Numbered from the stretch's first letter, positions 46,511-58,804 are shown. The stretch is DNA of 64,000 nt from Cinnamomum chago (GCA_038049695.1 CP142455.1:20683501-20747500), one strand, 5' to 3'. Notes: generated by a model not told the origin, from the sequence alone. Numbers and translations: made by a program.

Positions 46511-48130
46511 GTTTGTAGGGACAAGTTCTGCAAAACTGATGAGAATCATTGCTGATATTTGCTAGGACGGATTCTGCAGTGATACGAGCAGGTCGGTTGA
46601 ATGAAACTGCAATATATATATTTTTATATAGCCTACCTTCCAGCAATCCAACAAGTGTCTGGTGGGTCCCATAACCATCCATATCACCAAGGTTTTCATA
46701 TTTGTTTTGGGGCATGATCCATTCATCGTCGAGCCCATTGGATGCAATAGCAAACAAAGAATAGCGCGCCTGTAACTTCTGCTTGCCTTGAAGAACCTGT
46801 TTTGCTCAAGACCATAGTACAATTCCTCTAATTTAATTTTCTTGCGAATTCTTTCCGGCTATTCCTTCGACACTGATAATTAACCTGTGTAACTAATAAG
46901 AGCTGTGGCCTATATGGTTTTGAACTTCAATTATTGGTTGGCAGTAAGAATCTTATTTCCAGTGTTGTTCCTATTAAAAGAAGGAAAATTTTTATAGCCG
47001 AACTGTAGTCTGATACAACTCTACTCTGCCTGGGCTTAGGACCTGCACATAATCTGTGGAGCAGATATCATGAGATTTGCTATAATTTTGTTGGTAAGGG
47101 AAACATTTGGTTGTAGCTTTATCTGATGCCGGTTTGTTTTACATGATTGACAGTGCTATGGAGTTACTGTAGATTTCATGCGGCCAAGAGAACAATTAAA
47201 TCTATTGATGATATTCTTTTGTAATTGTTAGAAGTTCTGTAGCAATGAGAAGCACCATAATTTTGACAGATGCTGATGAAATTAAAGGACTGCAATCAGT
47301 TTTTTTTTTTTTTTTTTCCATATTGTGTAATTTTAGAAGCACCAGTTTCAATTGAATTTTAAAAGTGTAATTTACAAGTTAGAGTTTGTTGGTCTGTTTT
47401 ATTTGACAATCACAAATGAATTGACCTTTTTCTACTTAACAATGATGGTTTCCTTTGACAGCATTTTTCTTTTATAACAATTCTACTCTTCTGACAAACC
47501 TATTTAAGTTGTAATTGTAATATTGGTTTGCCTGAGATTGATGGGTAAACCTAAGTTGATGATGATGACATAATGTGCCTTTTTTGTATGTTCCTTTCTT
47601 CCAGTTATGACCATAGGATCACAGGACCATGCCTAAATCAAGTCATTTCGAATGGTATTCTCTTTTTCATTTGACAGCCAGTTAATTCATACTTTACAAA
47701 CATCAGATATAAATGCAACTTTTAGCAAGCTTTTGCCAGTTTAACTTTACAAACATCAGATATAGCTGCAACTTTTAGCAGGCTTTTGCAAGTTTATTTT
47801 TGTGCTCATACATTGCATGCCAAATCTGGTTTCTTGATATTTTCTTGGCTTGCTGTTGGCAGTAGTTCTTTTGGATCTAATTGGTTTTGTCTATAATTGT
47901 TTTTCTTCCACTTCCTTTTATCGGGTCATTTAAGCAAATCACTCATCTACATGTGTGGTCTATGCATGTTATTTTAAGATGTGACTGGTGTTGATGGACA
48001 ACATATTGGTTCATGGCCATACTTTCCAAGTCCAATGATTCCACAGCCTCTTCTCTTGGGGTTCTCTTTTCTCCAATCCCATAATCCATATTGATTAGAG
48101 GCCGTGCCATATGACCTCTTGGCCCATCCA
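46511..48130. other. 3' flank of PPR copy B; CACTA empty site
   Basis: Collinear with 18431-19026 plus 32323-33348. The empty CACTA target (AAACATTTGG) is at 47101-47110. No gene seen; minus-strand open frames such as 47943-48239 are conserved in both units but resemble nothing known and cross low-complexity DNA. Confidence 0.55.
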
Positions 48131-49945
48131 TATCTAATATACTAAGGGAATGTTTTTTCCTGCATTTAACCACATCCCTCCATTTTAACAATCCTAATTT
48201 TCTAAGACACTTTGGGACAGGTGTCCATCCAACATCCACTGCCCTCTCCTAAATAAAATAGCAGTTGTCACACCCACGTCAACATCCCTCTACTTCATCC
48301 CCACTCTTTCGTAACTGAACCCAACTGAATGTAGCAAAAACGGCAACAACATACTTCTTACTACTTGCTCTCTCTCTTCTCTACCATTTCATCAAAAGAA
48401 CGGAAAACGGCGGTTTCCTTAGGCAGGCGTCTACGACTCGGAGCGGCTAACAACTGCGATTTACTTCAAACCAGAACCTCTCTCTCATGGTATGGATCTC
48501 AATCAATAGGAAGAATAAACTTACATCGGATGTTCTGACATAGGTAGGCTTATCTGTATATGATAGTATTTTGTTTCATTTTTTATGTGTTCGCTTCTCT
48601 GTATATGATAGTACTTTATTTCATTCTTTCTGTGTTATAGTGAATCGTTTTTGTTCAAATATGTTCGTTACTGGGATCTCTGTGATGTGCTATGCATGCA
48701 TCTGTTCGAAATGTATGTTTATGAATGGCAAAGTTTGAAAAAGACAGTGAAATAGAGAAACTGTTTTGAGTTTTAGGAAGTGAGAGAGAGAGAGAGGCAG
48801 AGAGAGTGGAAGGGAAAGGGAGAGAGAGAGGGGTGGAGTGAGGGGGAGAGCAACAGTGGAGAGAGAGAGAGAGAGAATGATGCAGGGAGGCAGGGAAGTG
48901 GAGAGGGTGCATTGGCAGGGAGACTGGCAGTGAGATGGAGGGAGAGTCGGGCGGGGTGAGGAGAGGAAGTGGGAGAGAAAGAGGCAGAGAGAGAGTGGCA
49001 CGGAACAAGTCCTCCTATGAAGAGAGGAAAAGAAAAAATCGTGATTGTGATAGAATGGAAGAAAGAAAGAGAGAATTAGAGAGAGTGGGATGGTGAGATG
49101 GGTGGGGGTAATTTTCGTTGGCAGGGAGGAGTGAGAGAGAGGAGGAAATGGTGAAGTGGGTGGGGGGAGAAGTTAACTCACGTGGACAATGAGTGAAGTG
49201 AGAGAGAGAAAATGAGATGGTGGGAGTGGGGTACATCACGTTGGCAGGTACGAGTGAGTGAGGGAGAAAACAAGGAAAGAAATAGAGAACAGTGAAGGGG
49301 AAAAATGGGGAAAAACAGAGAGAGATGGAGAGTGGCTGGGTTCGCCGGAGATGGGGAAGCTCGGCGGTGATGGTGGCGGTGCTGATGGTCTCCTAAGGCG
49401 ACGGCGGAACTCCGGGACAGTGGGGCAGCGAGATGTTTGGCAGGGAGGAGTGAGATAGTGAAAGTAATGGTGAAGTGGGTGGGGGGAGAAGTTAACTCAC
49501 ATGGACAATGAGTGATGGCTGGGAGGAGAGATGAGTGAGAGACATGAGATATGAGATGAGATGAGATGAGAGAGTGGTCTAATAATTTCGGAATTCTCAA
49601 TCACAGGTTGGAATATTATATCACTTATTAAGTAATATTATATCACTTATTGGTTGATAAATTTGATAACCGAATAATAATCATCGGGTGATTATGACAG
49701 AAAATGTTGATCAAACTGATGATCAAACTATATTAAGTAATTTTATATCACTTATTGGTTGATAAATTTGATAACCGAATAATAATCATCGGGTGATTAT
49801 GACAGTAAATATTGATCAAACTGATGATCAACCCGTCAACCTGATCTGGGAAAGGTTGCAGTTTATTACCAGTTTATCTACAATCGGTAATGAAGATCAA
49901 CAAGCAAATCATGAAGATATTTACCGAATATTACCGCTAATTGGT
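48131..49945. repeat. Long tandem repeat unit T1 (1,815 bp)
   Basis: It starts TATCTAATATACTAAGGGAA and recurs at 49946 and 51809. Internal order: an AT-rich start, a leader-like stretch with GGCGTCTACGACTCGGAGCGG (about 48427), a GA-rich core (about 48738-49560), a 115-bp tandem doublet (49620-49850) and an end with GATCAACAAGCAAATCATG. Open frames on the CT-rich strand are Pro/Ser/Leu/His-rich translations of low-complexity DNA, not genes. Confidence 0.88.
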
Positions 49946-51808
49946 TATCTAATATACTAAGGGAATATTTTTTCCTACATTTAACCACATCCCTCTATTT
50001 TAACAATCCTAATTTTCTAAGACACTTTGGGACAGGTGTCCATCCAACATCCACTGCCTTCTCCTAAATAAAATAGCAGTTGTCACACCCACGTCAACAT
50101 CCCACTACTTCATCCCCACTTCCCACCACTCTCCACTATTTCGTAACTGAACCCAACTGAATGTAGCAAAAACCGGTAACAACATACTTCTTACTACTTG
50201 CTCTCTCTCTTCTCTGCCATTTCATCAAAAGAACGGAAAACGGCGGTTTCTTTAGACAGGCGTCTACGACTCGGAGCGGCTAACAACTGCAATTTACTTC
50301 AAACCAGAACCTCTCTCTCATGATATGGATCTCAATCAATAGGAAGAATAAACTTACATCGGATGTTCTGACATAGGTAGGCTTATCTGTATATGATAGT
50401 ATTTTGTTTCATTCTTTCTGTGTTCGCTTCTCTGTATATGATAGTACTTTGTTTCATTCTTTCTATGTTATAGTGAATCGTTTTTTTTTCAAATATGTTC
50501 GTTACTGGGGTCTCTGTGATGTGCTATGCATGCATATGTTCGAAATGTATGTTTATGAATGACAAAGTTTGAAAAAGACAGTGAAGTAGAGAAACTGTTT
50601 TGAGTTTTAAGAAGTGAGAGAGAGAGAGAGAGAGGTAGAGAGAGTGGAAGGGAAAGGGAGAGAGAGAGTGGGCAGAGAGAGAGTGGGGCGGAGTGAGGGG
50701 AAGAGCAACAGTGGAGAGAGAGAAAGAGAGAGGGAGAGAATGATGCAGGGAGGCAGGGAAGTGGAGAGGGTGCATTGGCAGGGAGACTGGCAGTGAGATG
50801 GAGGGAGAGTCGGTTGGGGTGAGGAGAGGAAGTGGGAGAGAAAGAGGCAGAGAGAGAGTGGCAGGGAACAAGTCCTCCTATGAAGAGAGGAAGAGAAAGA
50901 ATCGTGATTGTGACAGAATGGAAGAAAGAAAGAGAGAATTAGAGAGAGTGGGATGGTGAGATGGGTGGGGGTAATTTTCGTTGGCAGGGAGGAGTAAGAG
51001 AGAGGAGGAAATGGTGAAGTGGGTGGGGGGAGAAGTTAACTCACGTGGACAATGAGTGAAGTGAGAGAGAGAAAATGAGATGGTGGGAGTGGGGTACATC
51101 ACGTTGGCAGGTACGAGTGAGTGAGGGAGAAAACAGGGAAAGAAATAGAGAACAGTGAAGGGGAAAATTGGGGAAAAACAGAGAGAGATGGAGAGTGGTT
51201 GGGTTCGCCAGAGATGGGGAAGCTCGACGGTGATGGTGGCGGTGCTGATGGTCTCCGACAACGACGGCGGAACTCCGAGACAGTGGGGCAGCGAGATGTT
51301 CGGCAGGGAGGATTGAGATAGTGAAGGTAATGGTGAAGTGGGTGGGGGGAGAAGTTAACTCACGTGGACAATGAGTGATGGCTGGGAGGAGAGATGAGTG
51401 AGAGACATGAGTTATGAAATGAGATGAGATGAGAGAGTGGTCTCATAATTTCGGAATTTTCAATCACGGGTTGGAATATTATATCACTTATTAAGTAATA
51501 TTATGTCACTTATTGGTTGATAAATTTGATAACCGAATAATAATCATCGGGTGATTATGACAGTAAATGTTGGTCAAACTGATGATCAAACTGTATTAAG
51601 TAATTTTATATCACTTATTGGTTGATAAATTTGATAACCGAGTAATAATCATCGGGTGATTATGACAGTAAATGTTGATCCAACTGATGATCAACCCGTC
51701 AACCTGATATGGGAAAGGTTGTAGATTATTTCCAGTGTATCTACGATCGGTAATGAAGATCAACAAGCAAATCATGAAGATATTTACCTAATATTACCGC
51801 TAATTGGT
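49946..51808. repeat. Long tandem repeat unit T2 (1,863 bp)
   Basis: Direct repeat of T1 in the same order with small indels, including a longer (GA)n in the core near 50617. The join ATTGG-TTATCTAATATAC shows that T2 begins where T1 ended. Confidence 0.88.
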
Positions 51809-52091
51809 TATCTAATATACTAAGGGAATGTTTTTTCCTGCATTTAACCACATCCCTACATTTTAACAATCCTAATTTTCTAAGAAACTTTGGGACAGGT
51901 GTCCATCCAACATCCACTGCCCTCTCCTAAATAAAGTAGCAGTTGTCACACCCACGTCAACTTCCCTCTACTTCATCCCCACTTCCCACCACTCCCTACT
52001 CTTTCGTAATTGAACCCAACTGAAAGTAGCAAAAACGGCAACAACATACTTCTTACTACTTGCTCTCTCTCTTCTCTACCATCTCATCAAA
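51809..52091. repeat. Partial tandem repeat unit T3
   Basis: The first 283 bp of the repeat are present, up to TCTCATCAAA. The sequence then switches to unique AT-rich DNA (52092-52287) before the inverted core begins. Confidence 0.85.
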
Positions 52092-52287
52092 TGGTATTAG
52101 GCCCAATAACTTATATTTTGAAATTCTTTATTTAATATAGTTTTCCTACGAAATCAAAACATATTTTATTGAGTTGTAACCAATAATAAACTTCATTCGA
52201 GAAAATATGTATAGATAACAAAAATAACTAGAAATATGTACCGGGGGCAGTGGTAAACGAATTACAAATGCAGTTAGGGGTTTATGC

Positions 52288-53122
52288 TCATATCTCATGT
52301 CTCTCACTCATCTCTCCTCCCAGCCATCACTCATTGTCCACGTGAGTTAACTTCTCCCCCCAGCCACTTCACCATTTCCTTCACTATCTCACTCCTCCCT
52401 ACCAAACATCTCGCTGCCCCACTGTCCCGGAGCTCCGCCGTCGCCGTCGGAGACCATCAGCACCGCCACCATCACCGCCGAGCTTCCCCATCTCCGGCGA
52501 ACCCAGCCACTCTCCATCTCTCTCTGTTTTTCCCCATTTTTCCCCTTCACTGTTCTCTATTTCTTTCCCTGTTTTCTCCCTCACTCACTCCTACCTGCCA
52601 ACGTGATGTACCCCACTCCCACCATCTCATTTTCTCTCTCTCACTTCACTCATTGTCCACGTGAGTTAACTTCTCCCCCCACCCACTTCACCATTTCCTC
52701 CTCTCTCTCACTCCTCCCTGCCAACGAAAATTACCCCCACCCATCTCACCATCCCACTCTCTCTAATTCTCTCTTTCTTTCTTCCATTCTGTCACAATCA
52801 CGATTCTTTCTCTTCCTCTCTTCATAGGAGGACTTGTTCCCTGCCACTCTCTCTCTGCCTCTTTCTCTCCCACTTCCTCTCCTCACCCCGCCCGACTCTC
52901 CCTCCATCTCACTGCCAGTCTCCCTGCCAATGCACCCTCTCCACTTCCCTGTCGCCCTGCATCATTCTCTCTCTCTCTCTCTCTTTCTCTCTCTTTCCAC
53001 TGTTGCTCTCCCCCTCACTCCGCCCCACTCTCTCTCCCCCTTTCCCTTCCACTCTCTCTGCCTCTCTCTCTCTCTCTCACTTCCTAAAACTCAAAACAGT
53101 TTCTCTATTTCATTGTCTTTTT
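52288..53122. repeat. Inverted copy of the GA-rich core
   Basis: The CT-rich plus strand here is the reverse complement of the cores of T1 (about 49552-48738) and T2 (about 51410-50590), from CATATCTCATGTCTCTCACTC to TTCTCTATTTCATTGTC. It lies about 870 bp from the T2 core, so the pair can form a hairpin of roughly 800 bp in single-stranded DNA or RNA. Confidence 0.9.
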
Positions 53123-53504
53123 TAACTTATGGAATTGAAACTCAATCAACTGCTGCTTACCCCAAGTCATGCCTTACTTCGCCTACAAAACGTTCTTCAT
53201 TTCTCTAAGCCTAGCTCTCCTGCACAGAAAAAAGAAAAAATGGTCCAACAACAATGCATGACTGCATTTGGCCTTACCACCAAGCAACTACTCTCACAAC
53301 CATTATCTTAAGCTTGTAAATAAGGTGCTACAGTGCTTTGTTCCCATATGTCAGTGCCTCTTATTTTTGTTTACATGTTGATTATTTTGATGGAGTAACA
53401 TGTGAGTTCCTAGTGACTCGGTTCATGGTAAGGGCCAGCTTCAAGTTTTTATCTTTTTTCATGATTATAAATGAGTTAACTGCGTATATTCAAGAGGAGA
53501 AAGG

Positions 53505-54130
53505 ATGCAAGAGCCTTTAGAATCCAAGGAAGTAAGTCGTACATAGATCAAATATATTAATTGCAACTTAAGAAAGGATATGCAAAAGGATATAGAAAGA
53601 GATTTGTTTTGGTACCTTGCCCATATAATAATAATGATCAAGAGATTGAAAAGGAATGTCCAACATAAGATAAAAGTTGGATGGCTGAAGTGAAGATTTA
53701 CTTTTGTGCTTTGTATTTGACACATACCAATGAAATTGAATGAAAAGTTTTGCAAGACAATGATTAGACCAATTATGGCCTATGAAGCAAAATGTTGGCC
53801 AATAAATGAAAAAAATGAGTGTAGTAAAGTTGAGAATATTGAGATGGATGTGTAGTAAAACTAGAAAAGAATTAATTAGAAATAAGCACATTAAGGAGCA
53901 TTTAGGGGTACAATCAGTAGGTGATAAATTAAGACAGACTTATTTGAGATGGTTTGGATATGTTCATATCCAATCCAAGCTTGCAATAGCGCCGGTTAAG
54001 AAAAGTTTTTCTATGCTGGTGATGCCCCCTCATGGAATAGGGATAGGCCAAAAAGTACATGAATGGGAGCAAGGCTTTGATGATGTTGATCATTTTCACA
54101 AAGAGTGTTTTCTGTGGTCACAATTGTTTC
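53505..54130 (+). pseudogene. Decayed LINE reverse-transcriptase C-terminus
   Basis: Translation in two frames gives the conserved end of plant LINE ORF2 proteins. The blocks are a YINCN segment, HKIKVGWLK, KTMIRPIMAYEAKCW, then KLRILRWMCSKTRKELIRN, KLRQTYLRWFGYV and PVKKSFSMLV. Internal stops (near 53538, 53693 and 53726) and a frameshift near 53815 break it. No endonuclease or catalytic YADD portion is present, so it is a 5'-truncated dead copy. It lies just right of the inverted GA-rich core. Confidence 0.85.
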
Positions 54131-54632
54131 AAGGTGCAGCTGTATTGTCTAGGGTTTATTTCCCTGGGTAGTTCTTCCATAAAAGAGTAGCTTTCCTTAT
54201 CATGATTGTCCTTTTATATCAAAGCAAACGAATTAAGTTGGGAGGCAATAAAATTCTCAAAGCAAGTGGCAAAGCTAATGGTGTTGGTGTCAAGAGAATG
54301 ACAAAATTTCATGTTCTCAAACAACTTGCTTCTCCAAGTGAAATCTGACACTAGCCTAACACTCACCACCAACAATGGAGAAGAACAAACAAAACATATA
54401 TGGAGTTTCAATTGAAATACCTTAATGTTTTACCAATGAAAAAAATGAAATACATTCCCTTTTTATTAAAAATTGTAACCTTCTAAATTCTCATGAAGTT
54501 AGTTTATTTTTAGAAAATAACTGCTAAACACTTTTTACTTCTCTAATTCAAACATGAAACTAACTGCCTAAAGTTGAAATACACAACTTCCTATGTTGCA
54601 TAACTATTAGAACTACAAATGCAATAATTGAA

Positions 54633-55354
54633 GAGCTTTTTGCATATACCCTCCTTAGGTTTTTAGGATTTGTAAATAGACCCCTATAGTTTTGGTATTT
54701 GTAAATAGGCTCCTGCCTTTTTATTTTAATACCTTTCGTGTTCCCAAAATCAATATCCTTTCGGCCACCAAAAGTTTTTAGAGTGAAATGACTCTTTTGC
54801 CGATCTCTTTATCCCTTTATGCTTAAATTCAAAAGCTCGCACTTCTTTTTCTCTAAAGCTTATAACATTAAGAATTGCATTTAATTGGAGAGAATAATTG
54901 TACGTAAATCTATTTTTATCAATACAAGGCTTATTTCATTAAATCCAAATTGGTCATAATGACAATCAATGCAAGTGATTATAATTGGATATAATTGATC
55001 CAATCCATGCACGAGCCACCGTTAGATTGACGAAAGTTTTAAAATATATTATTATGCTTCATGTGCATTAAAAAGTTATTGAAAGAGACTGTTGGGAGTT
55101 GGGATAAAATAATGGTATTTTTGTAATTAATTATATACTCATTTTTTGCTTAATGAATATAAGGGCAAAGCTGTCATTTATATAAAAATCCAACACAAAT
55201 CTCATGGTGGTTACCTATTTTCATTAGGAATACTAATTTTAGAGATATAAAAGGTATTGAATTGATAAGGTAGGGGCCTATTTATAAATACTAAAACCAT
55301 GGGGGCCTATTTACAAATCATACAAACCTTAGGAGGGTATAAATTCTAAAAATC
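54633..55354. mobile_element. Mutator-like MITE, 722 bp
   Basis: Terminal inverted repeats of about 95 bp: the left begins GAGCTTTTTGCATATACCCTCC, and the complement of the right begins GATTTTTAGAATTTATACCC. They are flanked by the 9-bp target duplication ATAATTGAA (54624-54632 and 55355-55363). A 9-bp duplication with long arms and no coding capacity fits a non-autonomous Mutator-like element. Confidence 0.85.
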
Positions 55355-55363
55355 ATAATTGAA

Positions 55364-56876
55364 AATAATCTAAAAAATTTTACTTTTAATTTCAGAGTAG
55401 TGATTTTGACTTGTTAAATGAACAGAACTTTGACCCGAAATTATGGTACCAAAGAAACTTGGGCACTGAGGGCTAATGTAATTGGATCCACTGGAGCCAA
55501 GGGCAATGGTAACAGTAACAGCTCAACTGCTATAATGAGGGAACAATATAACCTGCCTGATTTTCAAAACAATTATGAGTGTGCTGCATTCTATTGATAA
55601 AATTGTACACTAAAGATGGGTTTATGACAGCATAAAGCATAACGTTTGGGCTAGCACTCCATATGGCAACAAGAGGCTCAACTGTGCATTTCAAGATGCA
55701 CATCTGAGAACAAGAGAAGTCAGCAGGTGTCCTTCCCACCTGGTCTTCTTGTTGACCCCAATCAATCATGGGAATTATATGTTAGTTTTTGTGCAACTTG
55801 CCAACCTCAAATAGATGGCATATGGTTTTAATGATGATGATGCCATTGATCCTAGCTAGACATTTGATAACTTGTTGGGCCTCAGCCAATCTGTACATGT
55901 TCCATGTTCTTTACCTTTTTTTTTTTTTTTCTTTTTTTAATTTATGGTAGATGCATCTTGTTCAACAAGCTAATTTTAGTTACAAAGATACATAATTTCT
56001 TATTCTTGTACCTGATTTGTCTTTTGCAACAGACAAATAGCAGCTTTCAGTAATATACAAAGAATCCAATGGTACCAACTTGCAGGTGCAGGTGCTTATT
56101 TTACAGAGTTTCCCGGATGCAAAAGGTTAGTTTAATCTATCTTTTGCTTAAAGTAAATTCAAGTGGTCCATTCTTTGGAATGTCTGAGATGGTTGTTTGT
56201 ATAATTCAGCAAAATTATGGATTTTTTGCAGTAGCCCAAAGTGGAGGAGTTTCTCTCCATCAAGTGGCACATCTTAGAGGACAACCACAGTTCCACCATA
56301 CACTACTAAAAGATACTTGAAACAAACCTGTAACTAATAGCAAAGATACAGATGTAATTAATACATCACCTATCTCTCCATGTATTTGGATATACTTGAT
56401 TAGCAGTAAATTTTACTTTGCTGCAAGTTTTTTTATCTATATTTTGAATTCTGACTTCATGCCTAGCCTTGATAAATTGTTTTTTACCACATGAAAAACT
56501 TTTAACCTACTTTAGGAAGACTTCATTCTTTTATGATTGTATCTTGCAGGTATTTGAAATATGGTAAAGAATAGAATGCTTTTTTGTCAAAATGAGAGAA
56601 ACCCTGTTCAGGAATTGGTGCAACTGCTCTTAAGGAGTGCATTTTTACTAGTAAGTTGGATCCACAATTCATTAAATAATACCTAATTGAATCTTAAATT
56701 TATCCATAGAATGAAAATAAATTTTATAGCCCATGGAGGTTGTCGTCATTGACAAATGAAAAGGAACGGGATTTTTGGTTTATATATAATTTTTTTAATA
56801 TGGAATCATTGGATTGTCATCTCTTGCTATGGATTCTTGCTTTCCCTTTGGTTTTGATGTCTTGTATAAACATTAG
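55364..56876. other. Intergenic DNA, no gene seen
   Basis: AT-rich. A weak open frame at 56069-56320 (83 codons) has no recognisable similarity and no splice partners. Nothing else supportable. Confidence 0.45.
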
Positions 56877-56966
56877 CGGGGGCGGAACTAGATATAAATG
56901 ACCTAGGGTGGTAGCCCCATGTTAATATTGAAATTACATGATATTCAAATGGGCTTGGACCACTCC

Positions 56967-57007
<41 letters not shown>

Positions 57008-57776
57008 GACAGTCACCCCACATTTAAACCTTGCAAACGCGGCCACATTATAAATCTGAAAAGGTTGAAAACAAATGCTCTTCACGCCAATCGAGCCTTT
57101 CATCGCCGGTCATCTTGTAGTTAGTATCTCTCTTTCTCACCAAATAACTCTAAATAAAGTAATCTTCCTCATCGGTTGTAGTATAATCCTAATCACTCTA
57201 TACCTGAACGTGAACCCTTAATTTTCAAATCCTAATTTCAATCCCCAAATCCTAATCCAAACCCCAAGCACTAAATCACAGAATATTTACGAGTCCGAAG
57301 ATGACCAAATCACCATTGGGCATACTTTAAACTTCAATTCATATATAAATCAGGCATTAGGGTTTATATGTTTGGATAACTTGAACTACATTTAAGTGGA
57401 GGTTTTTTTCTTCCTTGCTATGAGCCCATGACCAACTATAAAGAATTATTTTTATAGCTAAGGTAAGTGCAAGCAACCAAATTCTTTATATCCAAATAAA
57501 ATCTCTTTGGAAATTCAAATTGGGTAAATGGGTACTCACCCAAATTACCGTAAATATTATCTTAGATTGTTTTGACGATGATGCATTGATGATCACCTGA
57601 ATTTGGGAGAGGTAGTAGGAAGACCTTTCAATTAAGCAGGAGATCTGAGCATGGAAAAAAGTTGTGTCTATTTAAATGGATTTTTTTTATCTTTTGATAT
57701 CGTTAATGTGAAAAAAGTTAGCAAAGTCGAGTAAGAGTTTAGCCCGACTTAAACAAAAATCCTAGTTCCGCCACTG
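56877..57776. mobile_element. Non-autonomous hAT element, 900 bp
   Basis: The left terminus CGGGGGCGGAACTAG and the complement of the right terminus, CAGTGGCGGAACTAG, form a 15-bp inverted repeat with few mismatches. They are flanked by a perfect 8-bp target duplication AACATTAG (56869-56876 and 57777-57784). An 8-bp duplication and CAGnGGCGGA-type ends are typical of hAT. A TA microsatellite lies at 56970-57003. No transposase is present. Confidence 0.9.
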
Positions 57777-57784
57777 AACATTAG

Positions 57785-58309
57785 TTTCTGAAAATTAGAT
57801 TTTACATTGGCAATTTTTAATTTAGTGGTAAATATATGCAGTTAAACAAGGATTATTATCTATTTTTATTTCTACCCTCCTTTTAACCCTCTACTCATGA
57901 CGTGGTTTGTTCATCAACAGAAAAGTGATAGCAAGAGATAACTAGGATCATTAACTACATAGCAACTATTATCATGATGAGATCACACCAATCTATCTAG
58001 AGAAGATCTTACCAGGCCAAAATGGGCTGGCCCAGTCCAGGCTTAAATGCTCTATTGAAGCCTTGCACAGTCCAATTGGCCTGGACATGCCTACTCTTAT
58101 AGCAGTTTCACAATAACACAAGCTCTAATTGTATTATTACCTTGTTGTATGCAAAGCCCAGCAGTTCAAATTTGGAAGCAACAAGAAGTAGTAAAAAACC
58201 AAACTCAAAACTAGAGAAAAACACAGAAGTTCCTTAAAGCAAATGATCGAGTAGAAACACACATGTATTTAAACATCTACACAGAAAACAAATGGACCAA
58301 ACACTCCAT
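57785..58309. other. 3' flank of psaG
   Basis: No gene seen. The right part (about 58200-58309) probably holds the 3' UTR of the minus-strand psaG. Confidence 0.5.
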
Positions 58310-58804
58310 TCAATCAAAGAACTTAGGATCATAACCATTGCTTGAGGTGGCCAGGATGTAGTAGGCCACTATGTGACCAATGGAGCCCCATGCAAGCACA
58401 TCAACAATGTTAAATCCCACTGGGTCATTTGATTTCAACAGCCCAACATACTCCTTGGCCCGTGTGTCGCCTGCCTCGAAATGGGTCAGCCCATTCTGCC
58501 CCGGCACCTGCTTCGCCACGTTCTCACGTTGGAAGTTGAAGAAGACGAACCTCCCCAGGAAGAGTGAGAGCCCAGTGCTCAGGCTGATCACCAACGACGT
58601 GTTCAGTTCGGCTCTAACTCCGGGCTTAACGGCTGGCCTGCTCGATTTAGAGGAGGCCCGAAGAGGGAGCCTGGTTAGGGAGAAGAGGGAGTCAGTGGGC
58701 TTCATGGGCCTGAGCCCATTGAAGGATTGGTGCATTGGGTTGAGCTGGCTATGTTTTTGGATGGTCGGTGTGAATGTGGGTGTTGTGAACAATGTTGAGG
58801 CCAT
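58310..58804 (-). CDS. psaG: Photosystem I subunit V (PsaG), chloroplast precursor
   Basis: An intronless 164-residue protein. The start is the ATG of MASTLFTTP; the open frame continues upstream, but only through a CA repeat and a leader. Residues 1 to about 65 are Ser/Thr/Pro-rich and lack acidic residues except Asp38, as in a stromal transit peptide. The mature part begins near [11 protein letters not shown]. It has two membrane helices (about 70-90 and 131-152) joined by a loop with [16 protein letters not shown] and [12 protein letters not shown], and ends GYDPKFFD. This matches PsaG throughout. In PSI, PsaG sits at the edge of the core opposite PsaK and helps bind light-harvesting complex I. 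The related PsaK lacks this exact loop. The gene stands alone between an hAT element and a tRNA. Confidence 0.97.
   Translation of the reverse strand: MASTLFTTPTFTPTIQKHSQLNPMHQSFNGLRPMKPTDSLFSLTRLPLRASSKSSRPAVKPGVRAELNTSLVISLSTGLSLFLGRFVFFNFQRENVAKQVPGQNGLTHFEAGDTRAKEYVGLLKSNDPVGFNIVDVLAWGSIGHIVAYYILATSSNGYDPKFFD

Larger units (their letters stand above)
33486..48269. repeat. Tandem segmental duplication, unit B
   Basis: The second copy of unit A, immediately downstream in the same orientation. It lacks the 13.3-kb CACTA element but has a 3,183-bp solo LTR and about 355 bp of extra DNA just before the PPR start codon. Without the LTR it is about 11.6 kb. Past 48269 the sequence continues into new DNA, so this is the original right edge of the duplicated segment. 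Confidence 0.93.

Noticed and set aside
48655-49600. Pro/Ser/His-rich ORFs on the CT strand of the repeat array (also 50524-51261, 52284-53208)
   Set aside because: They are translations of GA/CT-rich low-complexity DNA, open in several frames at once, with lengths that change among repeat copies.
56069-56320. 83-codon plus-strand ORF
   Set aside because: No domain, no splice context and composition like surrounding DNA.
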